A stretch of DNA of 59,256 nucleotides from Candidatus Halocynthiibacter alkanivorans (lineage in GTDB: Bacteria > Pseudomonadota > Alphaproteobacteria > Rhodobacterales > Rhodobacteraceae), in assembly GCF_003333265.1 (NCBI RefSeq), contig NZ_QOLB01000161.1, forward strand, positions 1-59,256, written 5' to 3'. The notes under the pieces are model-generated. The model did no database searches and was not told where the DNA came from. It saw nothing but the letters and a program-made list of their open reading frames with translations. The position numbers and the translations under genes were made by a program. Of the stretch, positions 43,727 through 53,404 are shown piece after piece (positions within the stretch are counted from its first letter, which is position 1; every line of letters begins with the position of its first letter).

Positions 43727-44719
43727 ATGCTTGAGGGGACAATATTCCTTGGCCGCCAATTGCTGCGGCAAGCCATCTGGGAAACGTGCAATCGCCATCG
43801 TCCAGGCGGACAGCCGAATATCGCACTCATCGGCTCGCGCCGCAGTGGCTCAACCCTGCTGATGCAGATTTTGGGCCGGGCGCGTGGCCTGAAAACAATC
43901 AATCAACCCTTCGCACCAGCCGTCGCGACAGCACACCAGATGACCCATTTGCCATGGCCTGCGGGTGGCTTCTTCCTTGAACCAGAAAGCGAAGAACGGG
44001 ACGCCCTTAAGGACTACATAAAAAAGATCACATCTGGCTCAATCCATGTTCAGGAGCCCTGGCGTTTCTGGTCATCAGATTTTCATTTTCGCACCAGTCG
44101 CTGCGTTCTGAAAACCACCGACGCCCATTACCTGGAGGCCCTTTTTGAAGAAATGGGATTTCTGATTGTGCGATACTTCCGACACCCGGTTCCACAAGCG
44201 ATATCCTGCCGTCGCAATGGTTGGGACGACAAACTCGCGCATTTCCGGGCCCGCTCGGGGTTTGTTGACGCGGTACTGTCTGAACCTCAGCGCGAGATAT
44301 TTGAATGGATCAGGCATGGCGGGCAAGCTCTGGAGCGCTTCGTGTTAGGTTGGTGCTGCGAAAACCTGCCGCTCTTCAGCCCGGTCTCCTCTGGTGGAAT
44401 TACAGTTTTTTACGAAGACCTTGTGCAACGCCCCGAAGCTACAATTTCAATGGTTGCTGAGCACTGCAGTTTAACGGTAACGAAAAAAATGGAAAAGATG
44501 GCAGGACGCCCCTCTGTCTCGGTTAAAACACTGAGCGAAGCCTCCACATGTGACGCAATAAAGTCCGGCAATACAAAGTCTGTTATCAGCCGGTGGACGC
44601 ATCAGCTCACTCCTCCGGAAATTGTTTCAATACAACGAATTTTGGATTGTTTTCCAGGTTGCCCCTATAAGTCCCAAAACGCCACCCGGCATATCAGTTT
44701 CCAAAATGTATCAGGGTAA
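43727..44719 (+). CDS. Sulfotransferase-family protein of the EPS locus
   Basis: This 330-residue protein has the PAPS loop IALIGSRRSGSTLLMQILGRA near residue 30 and a 3'-phosphate site FLIVRYFRHPVPQAISCRRNGW near 145, with Arg and Ser. VFYEDLVQRPEATISMVAEHC is typical of sulfotransferases. It starts directly after the flippase stop (TGAATG), so it is in the operon. Its neighbourhood suggests it sulfates the polymer or its repeat. Confidence 0.85.
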   Translation: MLEGTIFLGRQLLRQAIWETCNRHRPGGQPNIALIGSRRSGSTLLMQILGRARGLKTINQPFAPAVATAHQMTHLPWPAGGFFLEPESEERDALKDYIKKITSGSIHVQEPWRFWSSDFHFRTSRCVLKTTDAHYLEALFEEMGFLIVRYFRHPVPQAISCRRNGWDDKLAHFRARSGFVDAVLSEPQREIFEWIRHGGQALERFVLGWCCENLPLFSPVSSGGITVFYEDLVQRPEATISMVAEHCSLTVTKKMEKMAGRPSVSVKTLSEASTCDAIKSGNTKSVISRWTHQLTPPEIVSIQRILDCFPGCPYKSQNATRHISFQNVSG

Positions 44720-44741
44720 ATTTGATAAAATATATTCTGGT

Positions 44742-45998
44742 ATGAACCATGACAGAAACAACAACAGGCCAGGCGCAGGCCTGTTTCTACCCATTATAAT
44801 TATAGTTCTGTATCTCCAGATTGAGCTTTGGATACCATACGGACCTTACCTGGTGTCAGGGGTATTGGCAGCATTGTTGCGGCCAGCCACAAAATCCGAA
44901 TATCTTGCCGTCGCAGCACTGGTTCTTCTCGGTACGCTTTCGGTTTCCCTGAGCGATCTGCCTGGTGCAACGTCGCAAGAAGTCCTTGGGCGGATCCGTT
45001 CCCTGGGGATATATTTCCTCTCAATTATGGCAGGGTTTGGCACATATCTGGTCGCCCGGGAACGCGACGTAGAAAAGCTACACAGGTTCTTCAAGCTTCT
45101 GTCATTAATCATTTTTTCCGGCGCGCTGTTAGAGAACCTCGGGCTCATTCGCGACTTAAGCAATAGCTTCAGAAGCTACGTTTTTACGTCTGAAATCCTC
45201 TACGTAAATGATCTGCGAGACATTCAGCAATATGGGTTTATACGTCCAAAATTATTCACTTCAGAACCCTCTCATTTGGCGAAGTTTCTCGGTTTATTTT
45301 TATATCTGGCTGCATTAACAGCTAAGTCCCGAAGCCCACTAAATATGCTTACGTTGATTGCAATTTTGAGCATGTTCGCGGTGCAAAGCGCCGCGCTTCT
45401 GCCCGGCGCTCTGATGACCATTATTCATCCGTTTTTATTTGCCAGGAATAAGTATCCCCGACTGTTCAGCTCAATGCTTATGCTGTTGGTTGTGGCCGTT
45501 TCAGCGGCCTTCATAATCGGTCCCGAAGCCGTTGGTCGCCTGGGCCTGGATGGAACTGCTCTCGAACCCAGCGCATATCTGAGATTGGTTCGGCCGATGC
45601 AGGTCGCATATCACGTACTTCAGGAACGGCCGCTGTTTGGATCAGGTCTTGGCGCTGAGGCATCGCTTCACAATTTCATTATAGCTGCTCTGAGTGCCGA
45701 TAACGTGCCCTGGTTTGTCAGAAACCAATCGGTCGGATCTTTCGTTTTTGGCAACATTCACTTTGCGCTGATATTACAGTTTGGTGTTCTGGGAACGCTC
45801 CTGTTCATTGTACTGCTCTCGCGCCTTGTTGGCAGACTGGCAGGTGACCATCGAACGCAGTTCTTCCTTTTTTTCGTTTTGTACGGCGCAACAGTCGGGT
45901 CTGTTAATACACCTATATTGTGGGGACCTGTTTTCCTTGTCCTTGCGACCTTACGAGCGAGCGAGGCATCAATCACCGCTCAACCTGAAATGGATTAA
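44742..45998 (+). CDS. Wzy-like oligosaccharide repeat polymerase / O-antigen ligase-like
   Basis: This ~418-residue protein has ten or more hydrophobic helices (LFLPIIIIVLYLQIELWIPYG; YLAVAALVLLGTLSVSL; HLAKFLGLFLYLAALTAK; LLVVAVSAAFIIGPEAVG) and a loop with LRLVRPMQVAYHVLQERPLFGSGLGAEASLHNF, the G-x-G...H-N pattern of polymerase/ligase proteins. I place it as the second such protein beside 35717-37192. The start is unsure: ATGs at 44742 and 44706 are both possible, and the longer frame from 44622 overlaps the sulfotransferase heavily. Confidence 0.75.
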   Translation: MNHDRNNNRPGAGLFLPIIIIVLYLQIELWIPYGPYLVSGVLAALLRPATKSEYLAVAALVLLGTLSVSLSDLPGATSQEVLGRIRSLGIYFLSIMAGFGTYLVARERDVEKLHRFFKLLSLIIFSGALLENLGLIRDLSNSFRSYVFTSEILYVNDLRDIQQYGFIRPKLFTSEPSHLAKFLGLFLYLAALTAKSRSPLNMLTLIAILSMFAVQSAALLPGALMTIIHPFLFARNKYPRLFSSMLMLLVVAVSAAFIIGPEAVGRLGLDGTALEPSAYLRLVRPMQVAYHVLQERPLFGSGLGAEASLHNFIIAALSADNVPWFVRNQSVGSFVFGNIHFALILQFGVLGTLLFIVLLSRLVGRLAGDHRTQFFLFFVLYGATVGSVNTPILWGPVFLVLATLRASEASITAQPEMD

Positions 45999-46163
45999 AA
46001 TGGTGTCTCAGACCTGTTCAGAAGCTAAGTCATTTGTCTGTTTCGGATCTCTGGCGGCTGGCATTGCAGCTTTCGGGCAGAGAGGCTTCTGCGGGCTGCT
46101 CAGGCGGCGCAATTCAATATCTGCTTGTTGATTGGCGCCCTGACTAAACAAGGGGGAATTTTT

Positions 46164-47333
46164 GTGAAAATATTCTTTATTACCAAAGCTTACCCCTACC
46201 CCGCCCATTCTGGAGATTTTCAGTTTACCGGCGGCATCATTGAGGCGCTGGCAGAAAGAAACGACGTTGAGTTAACGGTATACTGTTGTGGCGGATTGCC
46301 CGTAGCCCCCGCTAAAAACGGTCGCATAACCTGGATTGCCGGGCACCCGAAAGTGGACCGTCGGCGGGACCTTATGTCCCTGATTTCGCGCGATCCGCGC
46401 CAGGCTTCCCGGACAGTATCGCGCAGCGATCTTCGCGACATTTCAAAGCGCGTCGCGCTAGGCGATTTCGAAGTTACGATTCTGAACGAATCCTGCACCG
46501 GATCTGTTGCCGGCGTATTGGGCGCGTCGCGGAAAATCTACCTGTCGCACAATGTCGACACTGTAATCCGGCCCACAATCGCACATGCAATAAAAAACCC
46601 GCTCAAAAGATTGCTCCAGATTTTTGATGCCTCAAAATACAGCGGCCTGGAAAGGCGCCTTATGAACCGCGTCGATGGCATGACCGCCATAAGCGAAACC
46701 GATCTGCGCTGGTACCAAAAGGAAATGCCGGCCACACCATCCATATTGCTCAAACCCGGGTATTCCGGTGCCAGACTTCCCGCCCGCCATATTGACGCTT
46801 CAGTGCCCCTGGTTGTTGCGCTGGTCGGATCATTCTTCTGGAATGCAAAACAGCGGAATCTTTTTGACATTCTGGATGCCTACGTCAATCGCCTCAAAAC
46901 CGCGAACCTGCCATTTTTCCAGCTCAGAGTGGCGGGGAATATGCCTGCTGATCTTATTGAGAAGCTCAGAAAGAAATATACCAGTGTCCAATTCACCGGC
47001 GCCTTTGAAGATCTGTCTGATGTGTTGAAAGATGTGCGGATTGCATTGGTTCTGGAACGGCTTGGCGGCGGATTTAAGCTAAAGATACTGGATTACGTTT
47101 TTCACCGTGTTCCTGTTCTGGCCTTTCCTGAGGCTATGGCTGGAACAGGATTTGCCCCGGGTACAGACTTCATTTCCTGCAACTCATATCGGGACGCAAT
47201 GATCACGGTTGCGGAGACTATTGAAGACTGTCCGCTTTTGAACCGCATCCAGGAAAGCGCCTGGCACCATGCCCGGTCCGATTTTTTGTGGAGCGACCGT
47301 GCGGCGGATATTGTTCATCTGGCCCGCAAGTGA
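46164..47333 (+). CDS. Glycosyltransferase, GT-B type
   Basis: This 389-residue protein starts KIFFITKAYPYPAHSGDFQFTGGIIEALAERNDVELTVYCCGG, a GT-B N-terminal half. It continues SHNVDTVIRP, then the donor half LVVALVGSFFWNAKQRNLFDIL, YTSVQFTGAFEDLSDVLKDVRIALVLERLGGGFKLKILDYVFHRVPVLAFPEA with the conserved acidic/Gly segment. It likely adds a sugar to the repeat. AGGGGGAA lies seven bases before the GTG at 46164, which decides the start. It is the last clear gene of the rightward polymer set. Confidence 0.85.
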   Translation: MKIFFITKAYPYPAHSGDFQFTGGIIEALAERNDVELTVYCCGGLPVAPAKNGRITWIAGHPKVDRRRDLMSLISRDPRQASRTVSRSDLRDISKRVALGDFEVTILNESCTGSVAGVLGASRKIYLSHNVDTVIRPTIAHAIKNPLKRLLQIFDASKYSGLERRLMNRVDGMTAISETDLRWYQKEMPATPSILLKPGYSGARLPARHIDASVPLVVALVGSFFWNAKQRNLFDILDAYVNRLKTANLPFFQLRVAGNMPADLIEKLRKKYTSVQFTGAFEDLSDVLKDVRIALVLERLGGGFKLKILDYVFHRVPVLAFPEAMAGTGFAPGTDFISCNSYRDAMITVAETIEDCPLLNRIQESAWHHARSDFLWSDRAADIVHLARK

Positions 47334-47745
47334 AAGAGCGCTGAATACCGGATCTGTCCTTGCCCGGATTTACCCGTCGCCAGAGTTTCTGGCGCCGCAA
47401 GCCGCATGATTTAAGCGAGACCAGGTGACGGAATACCGCCCGTTGCCGCGATGGCGTCATAATCGTGCCTCTCGCATCCCGTCGGGAGGCAGTCCCTCTC
47501 ATAGCTGGCTGGTTCCATGGCAAATGGCATCGCGCAGCCGGTCTGAGCGCAGATGAGAGCCGCGACATGCTTGCAGAGAGCTGTCAGCTAACCCGCCTCC
47601 AAAATGAACGGCCTGGCGAATAAACGTCGCACTGTATGCATCAATGCGCAAACGATAAAGCACTCCGTAAGACTATGTACGGATTAACGGCCGCGCCACG
47701 CTACGCTGCGGCTTCTCATTGGGTTCTCTGCATTGGTTAAGCAGT
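47334..47745. other. Intergenic region between convergent genes
   Basis: About 410 bases lie between the glycosyltransferase and the convergent PycTM-like gene. A weak stem GCCTC...GAGGC lies near 47466-47490. There is no U-run terminator and no coding frame I trust. Confidence 0.35.
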
Positions 47746-48246
47746 TCAGGACACTAAAATCTGCACGACGAACAGGGCAAAATAGGCAACCATCGTTAAC
47801 CCCAGCCCGAAGACAAATCGTTTTCGTTTTTTGTGCCGCAATTGAGATACGCGCAAAAGTTCACAGCAGACTTCGTTGAATGGATCACACTGGCGCACCG
47901 CGTCCACAAACTCAGCTTCTGAGATTTCGGGATTATCTTCGATGTAGAGGATACCACTATCGTCACGATGCCCGCTGTTTAACGTCGCCCGGGAGGGGTA
48001 CAGAACCAATCCGAACTGTAAGATTGGGATCATAAATATCAGCCAGAAAGCAACCACTTTCCAAGTATTCAAAGTCGCATCCGGAACAAGTATCGTCTGG
48101 AGCTGTCCGGCGATCCCAAGCGAGAAAATATAGCCAACGACCGCGATCTGCGCTTTTGTATCATACGCACGGACGGCGGTGTTTGCCTCGCCCAGCGCGG
48201 CCATTAACACCGAAATCCGGATGCTTGCTTCCTTTCCGTCAGGCAT
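47746..48246 (-). CDS. PycTM-like two-helix membrane protein, last gene of the RND operon
   Basis: This 166-residue protein has an N-terminal helix, then YDTKAQIAVVGYIFSLGIAG (first membrane segment, entered through a DTKA motif), a second membrane segment VVAFWLIFMIPILQFGLVLY, a soluble part with SGILYIEDNPEISEAEFVDAV and CELLRVSQLRHKKRKRFVFGLGLTMVAYFALFVVQIL. That order and those motifs resemble the Pycsar effector transmembrane domain family. No nucleotide cyclase is near. The ATG lies inside the end of the RND gene (overlap 48239-48246), so it is translated with the pump and may be an accessory pump subunit. The longer start at 48321 lies wholly inside the RND gene. Confidence 0.65.
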   Translation of the reverse strand: MPDGKEASIRISVLMAALGEANTAVRAYDTKAQIAVVGYIFSLGIAGQLQTILVPDATLNTWKVVAFWLIFMIPILQFGLVLYPSRATLNSGHRDDSGILYIEDNPEISEAEFVDAVRQCDPFNEVCCELLRVSQLRHKKRKRFVFGLGLTMVAYFALFVVQILVS

Positions 48247-51200
48247 TGATGTTTTCGCCCGTCGCAGATTCCTGCTGAGCCACCGCCCCACGGAAAAACA
48301 AGCGATAGGCGGGCGGAACAAAAACCAGGGTCAATGGGGATGCAAACACCAATCCACCAATCATAAGAGTCGCCATTGGTTCAAACAATGCACCCCCAAT
48401 GAGCGCCATCGGCAACAGCCCGAGTACAGTTGTCAGAGACGTCAGCAAAACAGGCGTTACGCGCTTTTTGGCTGCCGTAACAATGGCATCGTCAAGCGCG
48501 AGCGTTTCACGTTCTATGTCGATTTGGTCGATCAGTACGATCGCATTGTTGATGATAATTCCCATCAAAGATATCAAACCAAGTGTCCCGAAGAAAGACA
48601 GCGGCATATCCGTCAGCAGCAGTGCCAGCGGCGCTCCGACCACGATCAGAGGAATGGTCATAAACGTCAACGCAACACGGCGGAAGGAATTGAACTGGAA
48701 AACCAAAGCCGCGATCATGACCATGACAGCGATCGGCATACTGGCCAGAAGCTTAGCGTTCGCATCTGCGGAGTCCTCGCTTTCCCCACCGATACTTACG
48801 TCATAGTCCGGCCCAAGGTCGAGACCTGCCAAAACCGGAGCGATCAAAGCTTCCACTTCGCTTGCGGACAGTGCACTGCTCTTGCCCGAGATTGTGATTT
48901 GGCGCTCCTGGTTTTCACGACGAATTTGTGAAAACTCCAGCGTCGGGCGGAAGACGGCGACTTGATCCAGCGAAATGAGCCCTGATTTGGTGGGCAGCGA
49001 CAAGTTTGCCAGATCCTCAATGCTATCGCGAAAAACGTCTTCGGCGCGTAGAACGATAGGAATGCCGTCAGAGCCTTCCCGGAATGTCGAGTATGTCGTG
49101 CCAGTAAAAAACGTTGCCATCACATCTGAAATTTCACGCGAAGTTGTACCAAGTTCCCGCGCTTTTTCCTGGATGATCTCCATACTAATCTTCAGTGTCT
49201 TGTTGCCCCAGTCGTTCTGATTAAGCACGATATCAGGCACTTGTGCGAAACCAGCTTCGACCCGAAAGGCGGCGTCCAGCATGGTATTGGCGCCGGGTCC
49301 GGTAATCGACACTTCCACAATGCCAGATTCACTGCCCCCCATAGACAAGCGGGTCACACGTGCCCTGGCTGCAGGAAATTTTTCAAACAGGTGTCGACGC
49401 GCGCGCTCGGCGGCATCGACAGCCCCTTCGAAAGATGAGGTATTCACGACGATGAACGCGCTTGCCGGATCGGTATTTCCTGGCGACAGAGCTAAGTAAA
49501 AACGAGGACCACCGTGGCCGACAAAGGCAGTCGTATTGAGCACTTCCGGGTTGACCTCTTCGTCACGCAGCCAGGCGTCCACCGCAAGGGTTTCTGCTCT
49601 TGTGGCCGAGATGGATGTGCCTTTGGGCAGGTCGAGGTAGATCAGATATTCTGCCCGCTCACTCAATGGGAACATTTCTGACCGCAGGCTGCCGAAAGTT
49701 GAAACACCTGCAACGACCAGCCCGTAGCTGACAACGATGATGGGCAGGCCCCAACGCAGGGTATTGCGAATTAACACGCCATAAGCAGCAACAAGCCGGT
49801 TTTCTCCACCCGTCTCAGCCTTCGGGCGCAGTGTTTTGGCAGCCAGGAATGGCAAGATATAGTGCGCAGTCAACCACGATCCGGTCAGCATAATCGCCAC
49901 GACGGCGCCCAGCGAGAACGCAAATTCGCCTGCGGTGCCTTCGAGGATAAGCATCGGAATAAAGGCGGACACGGTTGTAACCGAAGCGACCGCCAACGGG
50001 ACAAAAAATTGTCCGCCCGCCTGAATGGCGGCGTCTTCAGGGCTGGCGCCTTTTCGTATTCGTACTTCGATATCTTCCACGACAACCAGGCCGTTATCGA
50101 CCAGCAAGCCCAGTGAGATGATTACTGCGGCAATCGAAATCTGTTCCAGATCGATGCCCAACAGTGACATACCTATCAGCGCGAAAGTGACCGTGAACGG
50201 GACAATGCAAGCAACAATCAGCGCCGGGCGCATCCCCAGGAACACAAGCATCACCGCCAGCACAACCACAAATGTCTGCGCTACATTCGTCAGCGCGTTG
50301 TTGATTGCAACCGTTACATTCCCCTCCTGGAAGGTCGAAACATTGTAGCTGACACCAATCGGTTGCAATTGTTCCAGTGCGGCAATCTCAGTTTTAAGAA
50401 TTCGCCCGATCTGCTGTATGTCCCGGTCATCGGCCATTTCAACGCTGACCAATACTGCAGGTTCTCCGTTGAAATAGACCGGTTTCGTCATCGGATCGAC
50501 ATACCCTCGCCGCACCGTCATCAAATCGCGCAGACGGACCAAGTCTGATGTGCTCTCTATCTGAGTCAGAACACCCTCGATATCTTCGATGGACTTCAGA
50601 TCACCGTTCGCTTCAAGCACAATATTGACACCAGAGGCATCAATCTGCCCTGCCGGCAGGATCACATTCTGCGCCTGGAGGTCGCCGATGACTTTCTGGA
50701 TTTGCACGCCGACGCTAGCCAACCGGCGACTGTCGATCTCCAGCCAAATTCTCTCTTCCTGCTCCCCTGACAACAAGACTTTGGTCACGCCGCTGATCTT
50801 ATAAAGCCCCGTGCGCAAGTCTTCGGCAGCGTCCGACAATTCCCGGTACGAAAAGCCTTCGCCCGTGACTGCGATCGTTGCGACGGACACATCGCCATAG
50901 TTGGTATTAACGAACGGGCCATAAGCGCCGTCTGGCAAGTCGCTGGCCGCCTCTTCCATTTTTGTGCGGAGATCCTGAAACACGCTGTCCAGCGCCTCTC
51001 CGGGCAGGGATTCAGACAGTGCAATTGTCAGCTGTGCTTGTCCGACAGTCACAAGTGTAGAAATATCATCCACTTCGCCGATTTCCCGCGCAGCACGCTC
51101 CAGCGGTATTGCAAGCAAGTCTTCGACGCGTTCAGGTGCCATTCCTGGAAACTGCGCTGTGACGATGGCGCTACGAATGGTGATGGCCGGGTTTTCGCGT

Positions 51201-51304
51201 TTTGGCAGCGAAAAATAGGTCATAATTCCCAGCAACAAAATGACGATCATTACAAGGACGGTCAGCCGTGACTTTTTGATCCCAAAGCGTGTTAATCCCT
51301 CCAT
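48239..51304 (-). CDS. RND-family efflux transporter, inner-membrane pump
   Basis: This ~1021-residue pump of the AcrB/HAE family has a first helix LTVLVMIVILLLGIMTYFSLP, the porter signature FPGMAPERVEDLLAIPLERAAREI, a second helix group TFVVVLAVMLVFLGMRPALIV and the proton-relay helix IISLGLLVDNGLVVVEDIEVRI. The same layout repeats in the second half (FLGTLGLISLMGIIINNAIVLIDQID). The relay has Asp-Asn where AcrB has Asp-Asp, a frequent variant. It starts four bases after the adaptor stop, where the adaptor and pump form an operon. No outer-membrane TolC gene is adjacent. Substrates are unknown. Confidence 0.94.
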   Translation of the reverse strand: MEGLTRFGIKKSRLTVLVMIVILLLGIMTYFSLPKRENPAITIRSAIVTAQFPGMAPERVEDLLAIPLERAAREIGEVDDISTLVTVGQAQLTIALSESLPGEALDSVFQDLRTKMEEAASDLPDGAYGPFVNTNYGDVSVATIAVTGEGFSYRELSDAAEDLRTGLYKISGVTKVLLSGEQEERIWLEIDSRRLASVGVQIQKVIGDLQAQNVILPAGQIDASGVNIVLEANGDLKSIEDIEGVLTQIESTSDLVRLRDLMTVRRGYVDPMTKPVYFNGEPAVLVSVEMADDRDIQQIGRILKTEIAALEQLQPIGVSYNVSTFQEGNVTVAINNALTNVAQTFVVVLAVMLVFLGMRPALIVACIVPFTVTFALIGMSLLGIDLEQISIAAVIISLGLLVDNGLVVVEDIEVRIRKGASPEDAAIQAGGQFFVPLAVASVTTVSAFIPMLILEGTAGEFAFSLGAVVAIMLTGSWLTAHYILPFLAAKTLRPKAETGGENRLVAAYGVLIRNTLRWGLPIIVVSYGLVVAGVSTFGSLRSEMFPLSERAEYLIYLDLPKGTSISATRAETLAVDAWLRDEEVNPEVLNTTAFVGHGGPRFYLALSPGNTDPASAFIVVNTSSFEGAVDAAERARRHLFEKFPAARARVTRLSMGGSESGIVEVSITGPGANTMLDAAFRVEAGFAQVPDIVLNQNDWGNKTLKISMEIIQEKARELGTTSREISDVMATFFTGTTYSTFREGSDGIPIVLRAEDVFRDSIEDLANLSLPTKSGLISLDQVAVFRPTLEFSQIRRENQERQITISGKSSALSASEVEALIAPVLAGLDLGPDYDVSIGGESEDSADANAKLLASMPIAVMVMIAALVFQFNSFRRVALTFMTIPLIVVGAPLALLLTDMPLSFFGTLGLISLMGIIINNAIVLIDQIDIERETLALDDAIVTAAKKRVTPVLLTSLTTVLGLLPMALIGGALFEPMATLMIGGLVFASPLTLVFVPPAYRLFFRGAVAQQESATGENINA

Positions 51305-51308
51305 TCGA

Positions 51309-52415
51309 CTATTCCCCGTCGCCAAGTAATTTAACTTCCTGACCGTCCTGGAGGAACGATACTCCGGCCGAGGCAATCTGTTCGCCGACCTGCAACCCAT
51401 CGATTATGATCAGAGAGTTACCGCTGATACCACCGACAGTCACTTCGCGACGCTTAACTGTACTTGTATCAGGATCGAAGACATAAACGCCCATTATTGA
51501 AGGTTGTCCCGGACCAGACGGCTGCCCTGATTTTCCGTCGTTAATAACCACGGTCAATGGCACCGTATATCCTTCGGCGACAGCAAGCTTAAATTCAATC
51601 GCCGCCTCGACCGCCATCCCTGCCTTAAGCAATGGATTCGTCTCTTTAAGTTCAAGCACGATCGGGAAACTCGAGACAGCATCGGCGCGGGAACCAATTT
51701 CGCTTACAACCGCATTTAGCGTGATATCAGGGCGATCGGCCAGGCGGACAGTTGCACTTTTACCAACGACCAGGCGATTGACCGTGTCGAAATTCACTGA
51801 AAACGCGACTTCAAAACCATCGCTCGGATAAATCTGGGTAATCGGTGTCGCAACTCCGACAGTCGCAAAAGACTCAACTTCAACAGAATTAACGATCCCG
51901 TCAAATGGCGCCTTTATCTGAGCTTTATCCAGATTGTTTATCGCTGTCTCAAGGGATTTTTGGGCTTGATCGAGACCCGCATCGGAAATTTCTGATTGGG
52001 TGCGTGCGTCATCTACCACGACACGGGTGGTCGCCCCGCGTTCAAATAATTCTTGTTGCCGTTTGAGATTTTTCACCGCGTTTTGCGCAGACGCATTTGC
52101 TTCTACAACCGAGGTTTCAGCAACTTCGACCTGAAGCTGCAGCGACGCCGGATCCAGCCGCGCCAGAATATCGCCTTTGCTGACCTGCTGGCCGACATTA
52201 AGCAATATTTCTTGAAGTTTCCCGTTAACTTCAAAGGAAAGCGTCGTGATTTCAGAGGGTTCCAAAACCGCCGGGAATTTACGCAAACTGAAACGCTCCA
52301 CTTCGGACACTTCATGTGTCTTCAGGCCACGGATCATTTTTTCGACACTCGGATCCTCTTCTTCGCACCCGGACAATATCAGCACCAGTCCAATAAATAT
52401 AAGATTTCTCATCAT
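51309..52415 (-). CDS. RND membrane fusion (adaptor) lipoprotein
   Basis: This 368-residue periplasmic adaptor has the lipobox LVLILSGC (Cys about 17). The order is typical: barrel strand TLSFEVNGKLQEILLNVGQQVSKGDILARLDP, a coiled-coil hairpin (AETSVVEANASAQNAVKNL through QAQKSLETAINNLDKAQ), then KAPFDGIVNSVEVESFATVG and the later membrane-proximal domain. It connects the RND pump to an outer-membrane channel. GGAG precedes the ATG at 52415 at a normal spacing. A second ATG is three bases on. Confidence 0.93.
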   Translation of the reverse strand: MMRNLIFIGLVLILSGCEEEDPSVEKMIRGLKTHEVSEVERFSLRKFPAVLEPSEITTLSFEVNGKLQEILLNVGQQVSKGDILARLDPASLQLQVEVAETSVVEANASAQNAVKNLKRQQELFERGATTRVVVDDARTQSEISDAGLDQAQKSLETAINNLDKAQIKAPFDGIVNSVEVESFATVGVATPITQIYPSDGFEVAFSVNFDTVNRLVVGKSATVRLADRPDITLNAVVSEIGSRADAVSSFPIVLELKETNPLLKAGMAVEAAIEFKLAVAEGYTVPLTVVINDGKSGQPSGPGQPSIMGVYVFDPDTSTVKRREVTVGGISGNSLIIIDGLQVGEQIASAGVSFLQDGQEVKLLGDGE

Positions 52416-52969
52416 AATCGTTACTCCGATGACTGATCAATTTGGTAAAGTAGATAGCGAAAATCGCATAAAAGCAATTAGCTTGACGAAACACAATATG
52501 TGCCATCCCGATCGAACACGAAGGCGTAAAAGGCATGGCGTTCCGAAATCACATCTCCTGATCTGCTGCGCTGGTCCAGAGATAAACTGAGGGCGGCCTG
52601 GACAGATGAATTTGAAAGCAGGGCAGCATTCCTCCGCTTCCACCGGAGCCATCGGAGCAAAGTTCGTGGACACCTCTGGCCCAGACCGAATTTGCATCTG
52701 CCCCCCCCGATCGGCGGAAGCCTCGCCTTTCGCGTCACAACACTTCTTCTAATGGGTCACAGTTCCGACGTTGAGGCACACCACAACTCACCCATCGCAC
52801 GGCTTCACTTAGCCGACGTAGAAAGCGATACGCCCGCGGCTCTGTTTCTGAAAGCTTTCAACGCTTGCGCGGCTCAGAAGTGTTGAATTGGAAGCTACCG
52901 TGCGCAGGGATCGCAATCCACCTCGTGGTTTCAGCCTTTCTTGTCGGGCGTCCTGGCCCGCCATCACGC
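52416..52969. other. Region of 554 bases without a convincing gene
   Basis: On the plus strand a frame without stop reads from about 52528 (KAWRSEITSPDLLRWSRDK) to 52886, and on the minus strand one frame (52478-52738) ends FDRDGTYCVSSS. Neither has a ribosome binding site or a family match, so either may be the remains of a lost gene or mobile element. The adaptor promoter should lie near 52430-52500. Confidence 0.3.
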
Positions 52970-53326
52970 TCAGAGGTTCACAATGATGTAAGCGGTCAGG
53001 CTGCCGTCGAGCACCTCCTGGTAATAGACGCCGCCACAGAACGAGTAGCGCTGTCCGTGCCTGATGACGATGGAACAACCGCGAGGTAACGCGCGAAAGA
53101 AATGATGATGGTTATTGTCATAGCGCCGCTCTACCCGGCGAACCGCCTGCCGCACTTCACGGCGCACTTCACGGCGAAATCCGTTTCGATCCCCCGCCTC
53201 AACAACTGACGCTGTGAACATGGGATTTACCGGAGTTTCAGTGCCACTATATGCCGGACGAATGGCACCGCCGACAAAAATCGCTGCTGCAGCAACTGTG
53301 ATGAGAAGGGTCATTCCGAGTTTCAT
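52970..53326 (-). CDS. Small exported protein of unknown function (DUF6515-like)
   Basis: This 118-residue protein has a signal peptide (MKLGMTLLITVAAAAIFVGG then AIRPAYSG), an Arg-rich linker with repeated RREVRREVRQAVRRVERRY and a small C-terminal domain RGCSIVIRHGQRYSFCGGVYYQEVLDGSLTAYIIV with two cysteines. The pattern GGVYYQ resembles small periplasmic surface or envelope proteins (DUF6515-like), an uncertain match. AGGAGAAAG a few bases before the ATG at 53326 decides the start. Divergent from the MarR gene. Confidence 0.7.
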   Translation of the reverse strand: MKLGMTLLITVAAAAIFVGGAIRPAYSGTETPVNPMFTASVVEAGDRNGFRREVRREVRQAVRRVERRYDNNHHHFFRALPRGCSIVIRHGQRYSFCGGVYYQEVLDGSLTAYIIVNL

Positions 53327-53404
53327 TTTCTTTCTCCTGGTTAATGCGCAGCGACGCTGTGCGGCTTCAACCTGTTGTGTGAGGGAAATCCGACTATCGT
53401 CATC

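Noticed and set aside
47746-48246. Complete Pycsar antiphage system
   Set aside because: No nucleotide cyclase gene is adjacent. The gene is coupled to an RND pump instead.
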